Source: JBMNIZ01 sp050951405 (GTDB lineage: Bacteria > Bacillota > DULZ01). Taken from it: 64,000 bases of DNA. The DNA lies in assembly GCA_050951405.1 (NCBI GenBank), contig JBMNIZ010000002.1, positions 186,001-250,000 of the forward strand, given 5' to 3'. Position numbers and translations under genes: made by a program. Below are positions 25,756 through 33,559 of the stretch, one piece after another. Position 1 is the first letter of the stretch; each line of letters opens with the position of its first letter. The notes beneath the pieces were generated by a model. That model was given only the letters and a program-made list of their open reading frames with translations, made no database searches and was not told where the DNA came from.

Positions 25756-27147
25756 TCAATATTCAATCTCCTTGCGCTTTTGCACATGATACTGCCGGTA
25801 AACGTCGGCGGCCCGGTCCTGGAGGAAAATATATTGAAAATTGCCCTTTTCCCGGCACATCTTTTCGTATTTTTCCATTCCTTCCTCTTGGCAGCGGGAA
25901 CAGGCTTGGAAAGGGATCCCGATGCAAAAGACATGGGAGACGGCTCCATGGGCATGGGATGCCCGGGAGTCGATGGTGGTGTAGCCGGGGCAATCCGGGC
26001 AGATTCTTAGTGTTTCCCGCTGGAACTCCCTGATTCCGTCTGTATCGTAGTAAATATGGCGCTCAGTTTGGTGATAGGGTCCCGCTTTCTGCCGGAATGC
26101 TGCTTGCATAGATTCTCTTGCCTGGAAGATTTGGGTCAACTGGTTTACGATTTTTTCCAGCAGCACCAGCTTTTTGCCCTCTTCGGTAAACTTTCTTTCC
26201 TGGTAATCCGGCTCATAAAGGTTGGAGTAATCAATGCCGGCCATGGCCATGATGATGCCCATATTCACATAGGGCAGAGCGGTTTCTACGGAGTAACCTC
26301 CCTCCAGGACGGCGATGTTAGGGGACAGTCTTTCATTTAAAACTGCATAGCCCCGGGCGGAAAAATGCATATTGGCCAGGGGATCAGTATAGTGGTTGTC
26401 CTGACCGGCAGAGTTGATGACCAGTTCTGGTTCAAATTCATCCAGAACAGGCAGCACCAATTTGTCCAGCACATAGAGAATGCCTTCGTCGGTGGTACCG
26501 GGAGGCAGGGGAATATTCAGGGTCGTGCCCAGGGCGAGAGGCCCTCCCATTTCGTCCATGAAGCCGCTGCCGGGGTAAAGGGTGCGCCCGTCCTGATGGA
26601 AAGAGATGAAAAGCACATCCGGGTCATGCCAGAAGATATCTTGGGTCCCGTCTCCATGGTGGACGTCCGTGTCCACGATGGCAATGCGTTTCAGTCCGTG
26701 GACCCGGCGCAGGTATTCCACCATAATGGCCTCGTTATTGATGTTGCAGAATCCCCGGTTGCCATGGACCACCCGCATGGCATGGTGCCCGGGAGGCCGC
26801 ACCAGGGCAAAACCGTTTTTAATCCGGCCCTCCATCAAAGCATCGGCAATGACCAGGGCGCCGCCGGCTGCGATCTGGTGTGCTTCCGTGGCCTGGGACC
26901 GGACATGGGGGATGCAGAAATGCACCCGGGCGATATCTTTCAGCCGGGCCAGGCGGGGCTGGAGTTCAAGGATTTGCGGCAAGTCCATGATTCCTTCTTC
27001 AAAAAGCTGGTCTCTGGTATAAAGGAGCCTTTCCTCCCTTTCCGGGTGAGTGGGGGAGATGGCCCAGTCAAAAGCCGGGAAAAAAACGATTCCCGTGGGC
27101 TTATTTTTTCCCTGTCTTGCGTTGTTCTTCCAGCTTCTTTTTCTCAT
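25756..27147 (-). CDS. Histone-deacetylase-family amidohydrolase with C-terminal Cys-rich extension
   Basis: 463-residue member of the arginase/deacetylase superfamily (HDAC, AcuC, acetylpolyamine amidohydrolase), zinc-dependent removal of acyl groups from amines. Seen: H121-H122 (VRPPGHHAM), zinc ligands D161 and H163 (DTDVHHGDGTQD) and D250 (SAGQDNHYTDPL), and the transition-state tyrosine Y285 (EGGYS). After the catalytic domain (about 15-330) comes an extension with CPDC (383-386) and CSRC (416-419), spaced like a zinc ribbon. The start overlaps the stop of the hydantoinase gene (ATGA), so it is the second gene of that operon. AcuC-like deacetylation of acetyl-CoA synthetase is possible but no acs is nearby; a small-molecule amide substrate is equally plausible. 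Confidence 0.88.
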   Translation of the reverse strand: MRKRSWKNNARQGKNKPTGIVFFPAFDWAISPTHPEREERLLYTRDQLFEEGIMDLPQILELQPRLARLKDIARVHFCIPHVRSQATEAHQIAAGGALVIADALMEGRIKNGFALVRPPGHHAMRVVHGNRGFCNINNEAIMVEYLRRVHGLKRIAIVDTDVHHGDGTQDIFWHDPDVLFISFHQDGRTLYPGSGFMDEMGGPLALGTTLNIPLPPGTTDEGILYVLDKLVLPVLDEFEPELVINSAGQDNHYTDPLANMHFSARGYAVLNERLSPNIAVLEGGYSVETALPYVNMGIIMAMAGIDYSNLYEPDYQERKFTEEGKKLVLLEKIVNQLTQIFQARESMQAAFRQKAGPYHQTERHIYYDTDGIREFQRETLRICPDCPGYTTIDSRASHAHGAVSHVFCIGIPFQACSRCQEEGMEKYEKMCREKGNFQYIFLQDRAADVYRQYHVQKRKEIEY

Positions 27148-28823
27148 CGGTCATGCACTCCTTCAAATTCATTGATGACCCCGGGGACGATCTGGATACC
27201 CACGTCAAACAGTTTCCCCATGGTGGACCAGCCCCTGATCATGTTAAATTGTTCTTCCAGAAAGAATTCGTGCTGGGAGGCATAGGCCTCCATTCCCCTC
27301 TTTCTTGCCAGTTCCTGCAAATGCTTTTTGGCCAATTCCTTGGCATCTGCCAATTGAAAGTTCCGGGAAACCTGGCCTGAGATTCCTTCCAGGTTCAGAT
27401 AGTAAGATTTTTGTTGGGTGTCGGCATGTAAAAGCAGGGAAAGAGTGGGCCTGGATACCGCCGCTCCCAAGGCGTTGGCTACCGGGGAAAGGGAGTGGAC
27501 GAAAGACTGGCATTGCATTCTTTCGGCCAGGAGTGGTACAAAGGCCCCGGCGGCGGCGCCGATGCCCACCGCCCTGTCCAGCTTGACCCGGCGCTTGTGC
27601 ACGATTTCATAGATTTTGTAGGCCGGTTCCTGTTCCCAGGATTTGAACATATCCCGGATGTTTTCCTCCAGGCTGTCCACCATCTGCTCCACAATGAATT
27701 GGGCCAGCTCTCTGACCGGCAGTCCGGCTTTTTGGGCGATTTGCGCCAGCGCTTGGCGGGAAAGCTCCAGTTCTCCCAGATTTCCTCCTGCCAGAAAATT
27801 GACCGCATCGGTGGGGGTGGCCGCCGGACCGCCAAAACAAGCCGCAGGTCCTGACCGGTGGGGTCCGATCATGATCCGGGAACCGTTCCAACTGACGGCA
27901 CTGTCCCCTCCTATGGGGATGGAGCGAACCGCAAAAGAACGGATGCTGGTGTAATGCTCCTGGATCCTGGCCCCTTTCGAAGCATAAAGGGGTCTTCCCT
28001 GCAAGATGAGGGCCAGATCGGTGGTGGTGCCGCCAATATCCACCACCACGGAAGTTTGTTCATCCATGGTTAAAGCGAAAGCCCCCATGGCGCTGGCTGC
28101 CGGCCCTGAGAAAACAGTTTCACAGGGATGCTGGAGGGATACGGAGAGAGGCATGGTACCCCCGTCAGCTTTGAGAATGCTCACCGGGCAATTGATCCCC
28201 CGCTGCTCCAGGGCATCTTTCATTTTTTCGGCGAATAGGGACCATTTCTCCTTGGTCATGGCGGTATAATAGGTGGTAACCGCCCTCCGCAGGAAATTGA
28301 GCTGTCCCGAGACTTGAAAGCCGGTGATGACCTCCAGCTGAGGGTGGTGACGGAGCAGGATTTCCTGCACCCTCTGTTCCTGGCTGCTGTTTCTGGGGGA
28401 GAATTTGCCCACCACGGCCACTTTTTTAATGCCGGCGGCGGCAATGGCTTCTCCGGCTTCTTTTACCTGTTCTTCATTCAAGGGTTTGATTATCCGGCCG
28501 CGAAAATCAGTGGCCCCGTCGATGATAAAGGTGTGGGGAAAGAATCTCATTTTCCTGACATTGAGACCGGGGCCGGGAATCAAGACCAAGGCTGTTTGAT
28601 CCCCTTTTCCCGTGGCGATGAGATTGGTGACTAAAGTGGTGCTCAAGACCACTCGGTTGATGTGGCGAGCTTCCCGGTCCCGGATCAAGCGGTCCAGGAC
28701 GCTGATGATGGAAGACTGCAGGTTGTTGGCATCGGTGGGGTGCTTGGCAGTGCTGAGGATTTTTCCTTCATGGAGTAGAATGCCGTCGGTGAAGGTTCCT
28801 CCCACGTCAATTCCGATGAACAT
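27144..28823 (-). CDS. Hydantoinase/oxoprolinase family protein (HyuA-like)
   Basis: 559-residue ATP-dependent amidohydrolase-type protein. The N-terminal Hydant_A_N domain starts FIGIDVGGTFTDGILLHEG and the ASKHA-type nucleotide-binding domain continues with VVVDIGGTTTDLALILQG and RSIPIGGDSAVS. Relatives (HyuA, OxoA, AcxA) act with a HyuB-type partner; none is encoded here. ATG 28823 is chosen because it starts exactly at the family N-terminus and has GGAG upstream; an in-frame start at 28898 adds 25 lysine-rich residues. First gene of a two-gene operon with the HDAC-like enzyme, suggesting sequential opening of a cyclic amide and removal of an acyl group, but the substrate is unknown. Confidence 0.88.
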   Translation of the reverse strand: MFIGIDVGGTFTDGILLHEGKILSTAKHPTDANNLQSSIISVLDRLIRDREARHINRVVLSTTLVTNLIATGKGDQTALVLIPGPGLNVRKMRFFPHTFIIDGATDFRGRIIKPLNEEQVKEAGEAIAAAGIKKVAVVGKFSPRNSSQEQRVQEILLRHHPQLEVITGFQVSGQLNFLRRAVTTYYTAMTKEKWSLFAEKMKDALEQRGINCPVSILKADGGTMPLSVSLQHPCETVFSGPAASAMGAFALTMDEQTSVVVDIGGTTTDLALILQGRPLYASKGARIQEHYTSIRSFAVRSIPIGGDSAVSWNGSRIMIGPHRSGPAACFGGPAATPTDAVNFLAGGNLGELELSRQALAQIAQKAGLPVRELAQFIVEQMVDSLEENIRDMFKSWEQEPAYKIYEIVHKRRVKLDRAVGIGAAAGAFVPLLAERMQCQSFVHSLSPVANALGAAVSRPTLSLLLHADTQQKSYYLNLEGISGQVSRNFQLADAKELAKKHLQELARKRGMEAYASQHEFFLEEQFNMIRGWSTMGKLFDVGIQIVPGVINEFEGVHDR

Positions 28824-28970
28824 TTCTCCGTGTGCCCCCTTTGGTTTTTTTGTGGTCGCGCCTAAGAATATCTTACCAGATTTGGCGGTTTTAATCATTC
28901 CAATCTCTATCCGGCGGTGTGGGCAGGGTCCTGTCCGGAGCAGTCGTCGGATGTCAGATTTCGGTGGTCA

Positions 28971-29044
28971 GATATCGGAATACAGTCGTCGGAATTGGGG
29001 TCATTCTTTTGGGCCGAAACGGGCCGGTGTGGGCACCGGCCCCT
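28971..29044 (+). repeat. Intergenic direct repeat, copy 1
   Basis: 74-base unit ending in GGGCCGGTGTGGGCACCGGC followed by CCCT, identical to copy 2 (210 bases downstream) at 72 of 74 positions. It contains a 9-bp-arm hairpin. Confidence 0.85.
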
Positions 29045-29180
29045 ACGAAATACCGAAATTACGTTGAAAATTGTAGGGGTCGATGACCACATCGACCCGC
29101 GGATAGCGATGACCACATCGCCCCGCACATTGGCCCCGAAAAAACCGGGCGGACACAGGGGCCATTGATAACGGTCGTCG

Positions 29181-29254
29181 GATATCGAAATACAGTCGTC
29201 GGAATTGGGGTCATCCTTTTGGGCCGAAACGGGCCGGTGTGGGCACCGGCCCCT
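29181..29254 (+). repeat. Intergenic direct repeat, copy 2
   Basis: Second copy of the 74-base unit; differences are single substitutions at 29188 and 29215. It ends five bases before the -35 element of the promoter at 29260. Confidence 0.85.
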
Positions 29255-29259
29255 GCCGG

Positions 29260-29288
29260 TTGACAATCATTGCCTTAGTAGCTATAAT
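29260..29288 (+). promoter_or_regulatory. Consensus sigma-A promoter for the surface-protein locus
   Basis: Perfect TTGACA, 17-base spacer, perfect TATAAT. The transcript would have a leader of about 130 bases before the first surface-protein gene. It abuts repeat copy 2. Confidence 0.85.
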
Positions 29289-29352
29289 TTTTCTTGAAAT
29301 GGTAAAATATTTAAAGAAATTATTTTCCCAAAGTGGCGGGTTTTTTATTCGC

Positions 29353-29380
29353 CCCATTATGCTCGGATCAGCATAATGGG
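29353..29380 (+). promoter_or_regulatory. Palindrome in the leader of the surface-protein locus
   Basis: CCCATTATGCT, 6-base spacer CGGATC, AGCATAATGGG: perfect 11-bp arms, 65 bases downstream of the -10. It could be an operator for a dimeric regulator or an RNA hairpin; there is no T run, so it is not a typical terminator. Confidence 0.5.
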
Positions 29381-29428
29381 AAGGCAAGAATTTGGGGGAA
29401 AGAATTGAGTAAAGGGAATGAATTGCAG

Positions 29429-30949
29429 ATGTTACATGCTGACAGAGGAATGACGCGCAGTATCTTATCGACCGTCCTGGCGGTTTTTTTTGCTACAGCT
29501 TTTTCGCTTTTTCTGGCCCCGGCGGTCGTTTTTGCCTTTGGGGGAGAGTTGACCATCTCGGGACCGGGTTTGAATAGCGCTGAACCGGTTACCATCACCC
29601 AGGAGCAGCTCCAAGGCCGGGAACCGCTGGCGGATGGGCTGACCTACCTCCGGCAAAGAGACGTAATTTACAGCACCATCAATACCTGGCCCACCAAGAG
29701 CTGGTGCCGGGGACAGGGAGTTTCGCTGGTGGAACTGCTGGAGGCGGCCGGGGGCTTGAAAGAGGAAGCAACTCTCATCAAGTTCGTTGCCAGGGACGGC
29801 TTTTCAGTAACTTTCACCGTCCAGGAATTGTTGAAGGAAGCTCGCTATTGTTTTCCCCATTTCATGGATACCGGTCTTCCCGGACATCTTCCCGGTGATG
29901 CCTCGGATCCGATTCCAGTTGAACCCATCATTGCCCACAAAAGTTTTTCCGCGCAAAACTATGGAGATATCCTCAATACAAAAAACTTAAACGATGGCGC
30001 CGCCTACCATCTTCTTTACGGCCAGCGTTCGGTCACCGAGCAGACCAATGCCAGGTTTGTCAAGTATGTGACGGAGATCCAGGTGCTGACCGATCCCCCG
30101 CTGAAATGGGATAAGCCCACGGCCAGCGTTTTGCCGGGACAGGTGCCTCCAGGGACTCTGGTTGAACTGCAAAGCGTTTTTAATGACGAGGATAAGGTGC
30201 ACTATACTCTGGACGGCAGCGATCCTACCATTCATAGTCCCATGTACAACATAATTTCCAGCCGCTGGTGGTCCTCCCGCGGCCGGGAAAAAGTGGCCGA
30301 GATCAACCGGCCCATTGAGCTGGTTGAAGATACCACCATCAAGGCCGTAGTCATCGGCCCCGGCCGGCTGAACAGCGATATTGTCAGTTTCAGCTATCAG
30401 GTCAAGGGCCCGGAGCAGGAACTGTTGGACATCGCCGGTCACTGGGCGGAAAAAAACATTAAAGAACTGGTGGCGCGTGGTGTCATCAGCGGATACCCGG
30501 ACGGCAGCTTTAGACCGGATGCCAAGATCACCAGAGCTGAATTTGTCACCATGCTGGTGAAGTCCTTCCGGCTTGAAGGGGGAGGGGACGGAAAATTTGC
30601 CGATATCGCCAACCATTGGGCGAAAGATTATATTACCGCCGCCGCAGCCAGGAAGATTGTCGGCGGCTATGCGGACAACACTTTCCGGCCGGATGAGCTG
30701 ATCAGCCGGGAAGAAATGGCGGCCATGTTGGTCAGGGCGGCGGAAATGCCTCTGGCTTCCGGGGAACCGGTTTTTGCGGACAGGGATGAGATTTCCCCTT
30801 GGGCTGCAGGGCCTTTGGTGACCCTGGCGGAGAAAGGCATCATGAAAGGATATCCGGACAATACCATCCGCCCCCGGGAGAGGGCAAGCAGGGCGGAGGC
30901 TGTGCAGGTCATCATCCATGCCCTGCACCGGGCGGCAGAAAGTAAGTGA
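29429..30949 (+). CDS. SLH-anchored surface protein with molybdopterin-fold-like and chitobiase-like domains
   Basis: 506-residue exported protein. Signal peptide (cleavage near VVFAFGG), then a domain (about residues 40-210) resembling the sulfite-oxidase-type molybdopterin-binding fold (YSTINTWPTKSW, GVSLVELLEAAG, KFVARDGFSVTFTVQELL, QRSVTEQTNARFVKYVTEIQ), a chitobiase/hexosaminidase C-terminal-type beta module (VHYTLDGSDPTIHSP to ~330), and three SLH domains (about 332-500). The usual Cys of the Mo fold is replaced by the S-T-I-N segment, so cofactor binding may be lost or altered. Start alternatives are ATG 29429, TTG 29405 (better ribosome site GGGGGAAAG) and ATG 29450. First gene of the locus; two shorter-anchored paralogues follow. 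Confidence 0.75.
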   Translation: MLHADRGMTRSILSTVLAVFFATAFSLFLAPAVVFAFGGELTISGPGLNSAEPVTITQEQLQGREPLADGLTYLRQRDVIYSTINTWPTKSWCRGQGVSLVELLEAAGGLKEEATLIKFVARDGFSVTFTVQELLKEARYCFPHFMDTGLPGHLPGDASDPIPVEPIIAHKSFSAQNYGDILNTKNLNDGAAYHLLYGQRSVTEQTNARFVKYVTEIQVLTDPPLKWDKPTASVLPGQVPPGTLVELQSVFNDEDKVHYTLDGSDPTIHSPMYNIISSRWWSSRGREKVAEINRPIELVEDTTIKAVVIGPGRLNSDIVSFSYQVKGPEQELLDIAGHWAEKNIKELVARGVISGYPDGSFRPDAKITRAEFVTMLVKSFRLEGGGDGKFADIANHWAKDYITAAAARKIVGGYADNTFRPDELISREEMAAMLVRAAEMPLASGEPVFADRDEISPWAAGPLVTLAEKGIMKGYPDNTIRPRERASRAEAVQVIIHALHRAAESK

Positions 30950-30953
30950 TAAG

Positions 30954-32570
30954 ATGGCGCAGTGGGCTCCCTTTAGATGGAGAAAGCTATTCTTCTATCT
31001 TTTGCTGTTGGCCTGTTTTTTTTCCGGTCCGGCCCTGGCGGATCCGTCCATCAGCTTGGAAATAAGCGGGGAAGGGGTGACCAATCCCCTGACCTTTACC
31101 CGGGAAGAACTGGAGGCCATGGAGCAGTACCAGCAGCTGTACAGCACCATCAACACCTGGCCCACAAAAAGGTGGTACATGGCCCGGGGAGTGAAATTGA
31201 GAGAGCTGCTGGCCCTGGCGGGGATCAAAGAAGAGGCCACTCTGCTGAAATTTATCGGCAAAGATAATTACGAAGTGACCCTGACCGTGAAAGAACTGCT
31301 GGAAGACAAACGCTATTATTTCCCCGGCCTGAAAGAGAATCATCCCACGGACGGGAGTATTCCCGGTTCCCCGGAGGGTGCGGTGGAAGTGGAGCCGATT
31401 ATTGCCCTGGTGGGTGCCGAGGACAGCGTGGATCCGGCGGAAATGGACGAAAGACACGGCTTGATGCTGGTGGTGGGACAAAGGGCGGTGACCGAGCAGA
31501 CCTGGCCCTTGTTTATCAAGCAGATTCAAAAAATTCAGGTGCTCACGGCAGAACCGGAAAAATGGGATCCCCCCAAGACCTATGTGCCCGACGGTTCTAC
31601 AGTCCCCCTGGGCTTCAAGCTGGAGTTAACAAACAAAGATAATGACCTGGACAAGATTTACTATACCACGGACGGGAGCACCCCCACGGTGGACAGCCCC
31701 ATGTTTAACTGGAGCGCCAGGCGCTGGTGGGACCAAAGGGAAGAGGGAGACAGCGTTAACCTGCCCATTGAGATTATCGCCGAGATGTTGAAAGCCGGTC
31801 AGAAAGAGGTGGTTTTCAAGGCCAGGACCATCGGCCCGGGCAAGCTGGACAGCGATGTGATTACCTTCACTTTTAAGGTGGATCCGGAGGCTCAGGATCC
31901 CACCAAGCTGCCGGCGGTGCCTCCCAGCGGTATTTCCCTTGACCGGAGCTCTCTCCAGCTTCCCATCGGGGGCAGTTTCCGGCTGGAAGCCTCCGTGGAA
32001 CCCTTTAACGCTTTGGACAAAAGGGTAGCCTGGCATTCCAGTGATACCAGGGTGGCCACGGTGGATACCGGCGGCCTGGTGACAGTGGTAGGGGAGGGCA
32101 CGGCGGTGATCACCGCTGAGACGGCCGACGGCAGGTTCAGGGCCCTTTGTGTGGTCAATGGTCCCGCACAGCTTGAAAAGGAGGAAGAGGTCCGGCGGGG
32201 GGAAGAGGAGGAACAGGTCCCCGGCGCCGGAGCCGAAGATGAAAGGGAAGAAGCTCCTAGCCGGGCGCCGGCATCTCCCTCGTCTGGGGAAGATGAGCAG
32301 TCTGTTCCTGCAAAAACCCAGGAAGAGATACCGGAAAGCAGGAAGCAGTATCTGAGGGAGAAAACAGGCACCGACGGCCATGAGCCGGAGCTGGAGGAAG
32401 TCTCCCCTCAGCAGGCCTTTGAGGTTTCCCTGGAGTCCTATTCAGCCTTGACTTTGCCGGCCCGAAAAAAGAATGCCCATCCCCAGGCAGCAGTCCTTCT
32501 CTTGTTGTTCTTTCTTTCAGGGGCAGGCAGAAGATATTTAGAATATGCGAAGGAGCTAAAAAACAGTTGA
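30954..32570 (+). CDS. Membrane-anchored surface protein: molybdopterin-fold-like, chitobiase-like and Ig-like (Big2) domains
   Basis: 538-residue paralogue of the preceding protein. Signal peptide (cleavage near GPALA), molybdopterin-fold-like domain (about 28-205; YSTINTWPTKRWYMARGVKL, KFIGKDNYEVTLTVKELL, QRAVTEQTWPLFIKQIQKIQ), chitobiase-like module (IYYTTDGSTPTVDSPMFNW), a bacterial Ig-like group 2 domain (about 325-405; SSDTRVATVDTGGLVTVVGE), a long Glu/Pro/Ser-rich linker, and a C-terminal TM helix (AAVLLLLFFLSG) with basic residues. No LPXTG motif. It is 4 bases from the previous stop and overlaps the ExbB-like gene, so the anchor-bearing protein and the channel are translated together. 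Confidence 0.75.
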   Translation: MAQWAPFRWRKLFFYLLLLACFFSGPALADPSISLEISGEGVTNPLTFTREELEAMEQYQQLYSTINTWPTKRWYMARGVKLRELLALAGIKEEATLLKFIGKDNYEVTLTVKELLEDKRYYFPGLKENHPTDGSIPGSPEGAVEVEPIIALVGAEDSVDPAEMDERHGLMLVVGQRAVTEQTWPLFIKQIQKIQVLTAEPEKWDPPKTYVPDGSTVPLGFKLELTNKDNDLDKIYYTTDGSTPTVDSPMFNWSARRWWDQREEGDSVNLPIEIIAEMLKAGQKEVVFKARTIGPGKLDSDVITFTFKVDPEAQDPTKLPAVPPSGISLDRSSLQLPIGGSFRLEASVEPFNALDKRVAWHSSDTRVATVDTGGLVTVVGEGTAVITAETADGRFRALCVVNGPAQLEKEEEVRRGEEEEQVPGAGAEDEREEAPSRAPASPSSGEDEQSVPAKTQEEIPESRKQYLREKTGTDGHEPELEEVSPQQAFEVSLESYSALTLPARKKNAHPQAAVLLLLFFLSGAGRRYLEYAKELKNS

Positions 32571-33235
32571 CGGAATCAATTTTAACCCCTCTTAGGGATA
32601 CTATGCACAGTATCTCCTCCGGATTGCTCGTACCCACTATTGTCATTCTCATGCTGCTCCTGGCTGTATCGGTTTTTGAATTGGGCAGCCTGCTGGTGGA
32701 ATTATTCACGGAACGCCGCCGCCAAAGGGAGGATGTGGGGGAGCTCATCAAAGCCTTTCAGGGGAAAAAGGCCGATCAGATTATGGAGATTATCGAAAAA
32801 AGCGGCCTTTTCCGGCGCCAAAAAAGAATCTTGACCAGGCTGGCCGGGCAGAGCGCACTGCCTCCCGCTTCTCTCCAGGCCCTGGCCCGGAATCTGCTGG
32901 CAGGGGAGGAGGGGCACTATGCCAAGATAACCGGCCGGACCGATTTGGTGGCCCGCTTGGGGCCCATGTTCGGTTTGATGGGAACCCTTATCCCCTTGGG
33001 GCCGGGCTTGATGGCCTTCGGCCAGGGAAATACCAAGGCCCTGGCGGATTCCCTGCTGATCGCTTTTGACACCACGGTCACCGGTCTGGCGGCTGCCGGC
33101 ATCGCCTACGCCGTTTCCCGGCTGCGGAAAAGATGGTATGAGGAGTATTTGAGCTCTTTGGAAGCCCTGATGGAGAGCTTGTTGGAGGTGTTTGCCCGTG
33201 GGCCCGGGACTGAGAAAGGGGAAGCTGAGGACTGA
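32567..33235 (+). CDS. MotA/TolQ/ExbB-type proton channel family protein
   Basis: 222-residue membrane protein. TM1 at about residues 15-40 (PTIVILMLLLAVSVFELG), a cytoplasmic helical loop, then the family core: TDLVARLGPMFGLMGTLIPL, a second TM, and SLLIAFDTTVTGLAAAGIAY as TM3. In ExbB/TolQ/MotA this core forms a pentameric proton channel that drives a single-TM partner. Here the partner is probably the DUF2149 protein encoded next, which overlaps it by 38 bases. TTG 32567 overlaps the previous stop and has AAGGAG 11 bases upstream. No TonB or MotB-like gene is seen, so what is energised is unknown; neighbouring surface proteins are the obvious candidates. Confidence 0.88.
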   Translation: MTESILTPLRDTMHSISSGLLVPTIVILMLLLAVSVFELGSLLVELFTERRRQREDVGELIKAFQGKKADQIMEIIEKSGLFRRQKRILTRLAGQSALPPASLQALARNLLAGEEGHYAKITGRTDLVARLGPMFGLMGTLIPLGPGLMAFGQGNTKALADSLLIAFDTTVTGLAAAGIAYAVSRLRKRWYEEYLSSLEALMESLLEVFARGPGTEKGEAED

Positions 33236-33530
33236 TAGGGCGCCAGGGGATTTTAACCCCTTGGAGGGAGCCATTAATATTGTGGACGCGATGCTGGTCT
33301 TCGCTTGCGGCCTGTTGGTGGCTCTGGCCATGTACTGGAATCTGGATCTGGGACCGGTGGGAGAGAGAATCAACCTGAAACAGGGACGGGAACTGCCGGA
33401 GTTTCCCCCCATCCGGGAAGATCTGGTGGAAAGCGATCAGGAAGGAAAAGTTTATGAGAAGCTGGGCACGGTCTACAAGGATCCGGAAACGGGACAGTTG
33501 TTCATGCTCACTGACATAGTTGAGGAATAA
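33198..33530 (+). CDS. DUF2149 family protein (ExbD-like partner)
   Basis: 110 residues. N-terminal conserved segment NPLEGAINIVDAMLVFACGL followed by a single TM helix (to about residue 45), then a ~65-residue extracytoplasmic domain ending in LGTVYKDPETGQLFMLTDIV. The VDAMLV segment just before the TM resembles the VDVMLVLL segment of ExbD/TolR, fitting a partner of the ExbB-like protein. GTG 33198 is preferred because GGAGGTG lies 7 bases upstream; a TTG at 33192 is too close. I recall DUF2149 genes beside MotA/TolQ/ExbB genes, often near cobaltochelatase-like genes in methanogens; that association is from memory. Confidence 0.82.
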   Translation: MGPGLRKGKLRTDRAPGDFNPLEGAINIVDAMLVFACGLLVALAMYWNLDLGPVGERINLKQGRELPEFPPIREDLVESDQEGKVYEKLGTVYKDPETGQLFMLTDIVEE

Positions 33531-33559
33531 ACCCGAGCTTGGGAAAAAGGAGACCTTAC

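Larger units (their letters stand above)
28824..29428. other. 600-base intergenic region with repeats, promoter and palindrome
   Basis: No gene found. It holds a 74-base near-perfect direct repeat, several nested inverted repeats (GGGCCGGTG/CACCGGCCC in each copy; GGTCGATG/CATCGACC and GCGATG/CATCGC between copies), four occurrences of (C/G)GTCGTCGG, a consensus promoter at 29260, and an 11-bp-arm palindrome at 29353. The (G)GTAGGGG...ACCGGCCCCT type of sequence is a dispersed intergenic repeat style I recall from Peptococcaceae-like genomes. Confidence 0.7.

Noticed and set aside
26365..27285. 306-residue plus-strand frame
   Set aside because: Antisense shadow of the HDAC/HyuA genes; no family features and His/Gln-rich composition typical of reverse-complement frames.
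28971..29254. CRISPR array
   Set aside because: Only two copies, 74 bases long and 210 apart, with internal hairpins; no spacer pattern and no cas genes.
32440..32570. LPXTG sortase signal at the C-terminus of the Ig-like surface protein
   Set aside because: A hydrophobic helix and basic tail are present, but no LPXTG-type motif precedes them; treated as a TM anchor.
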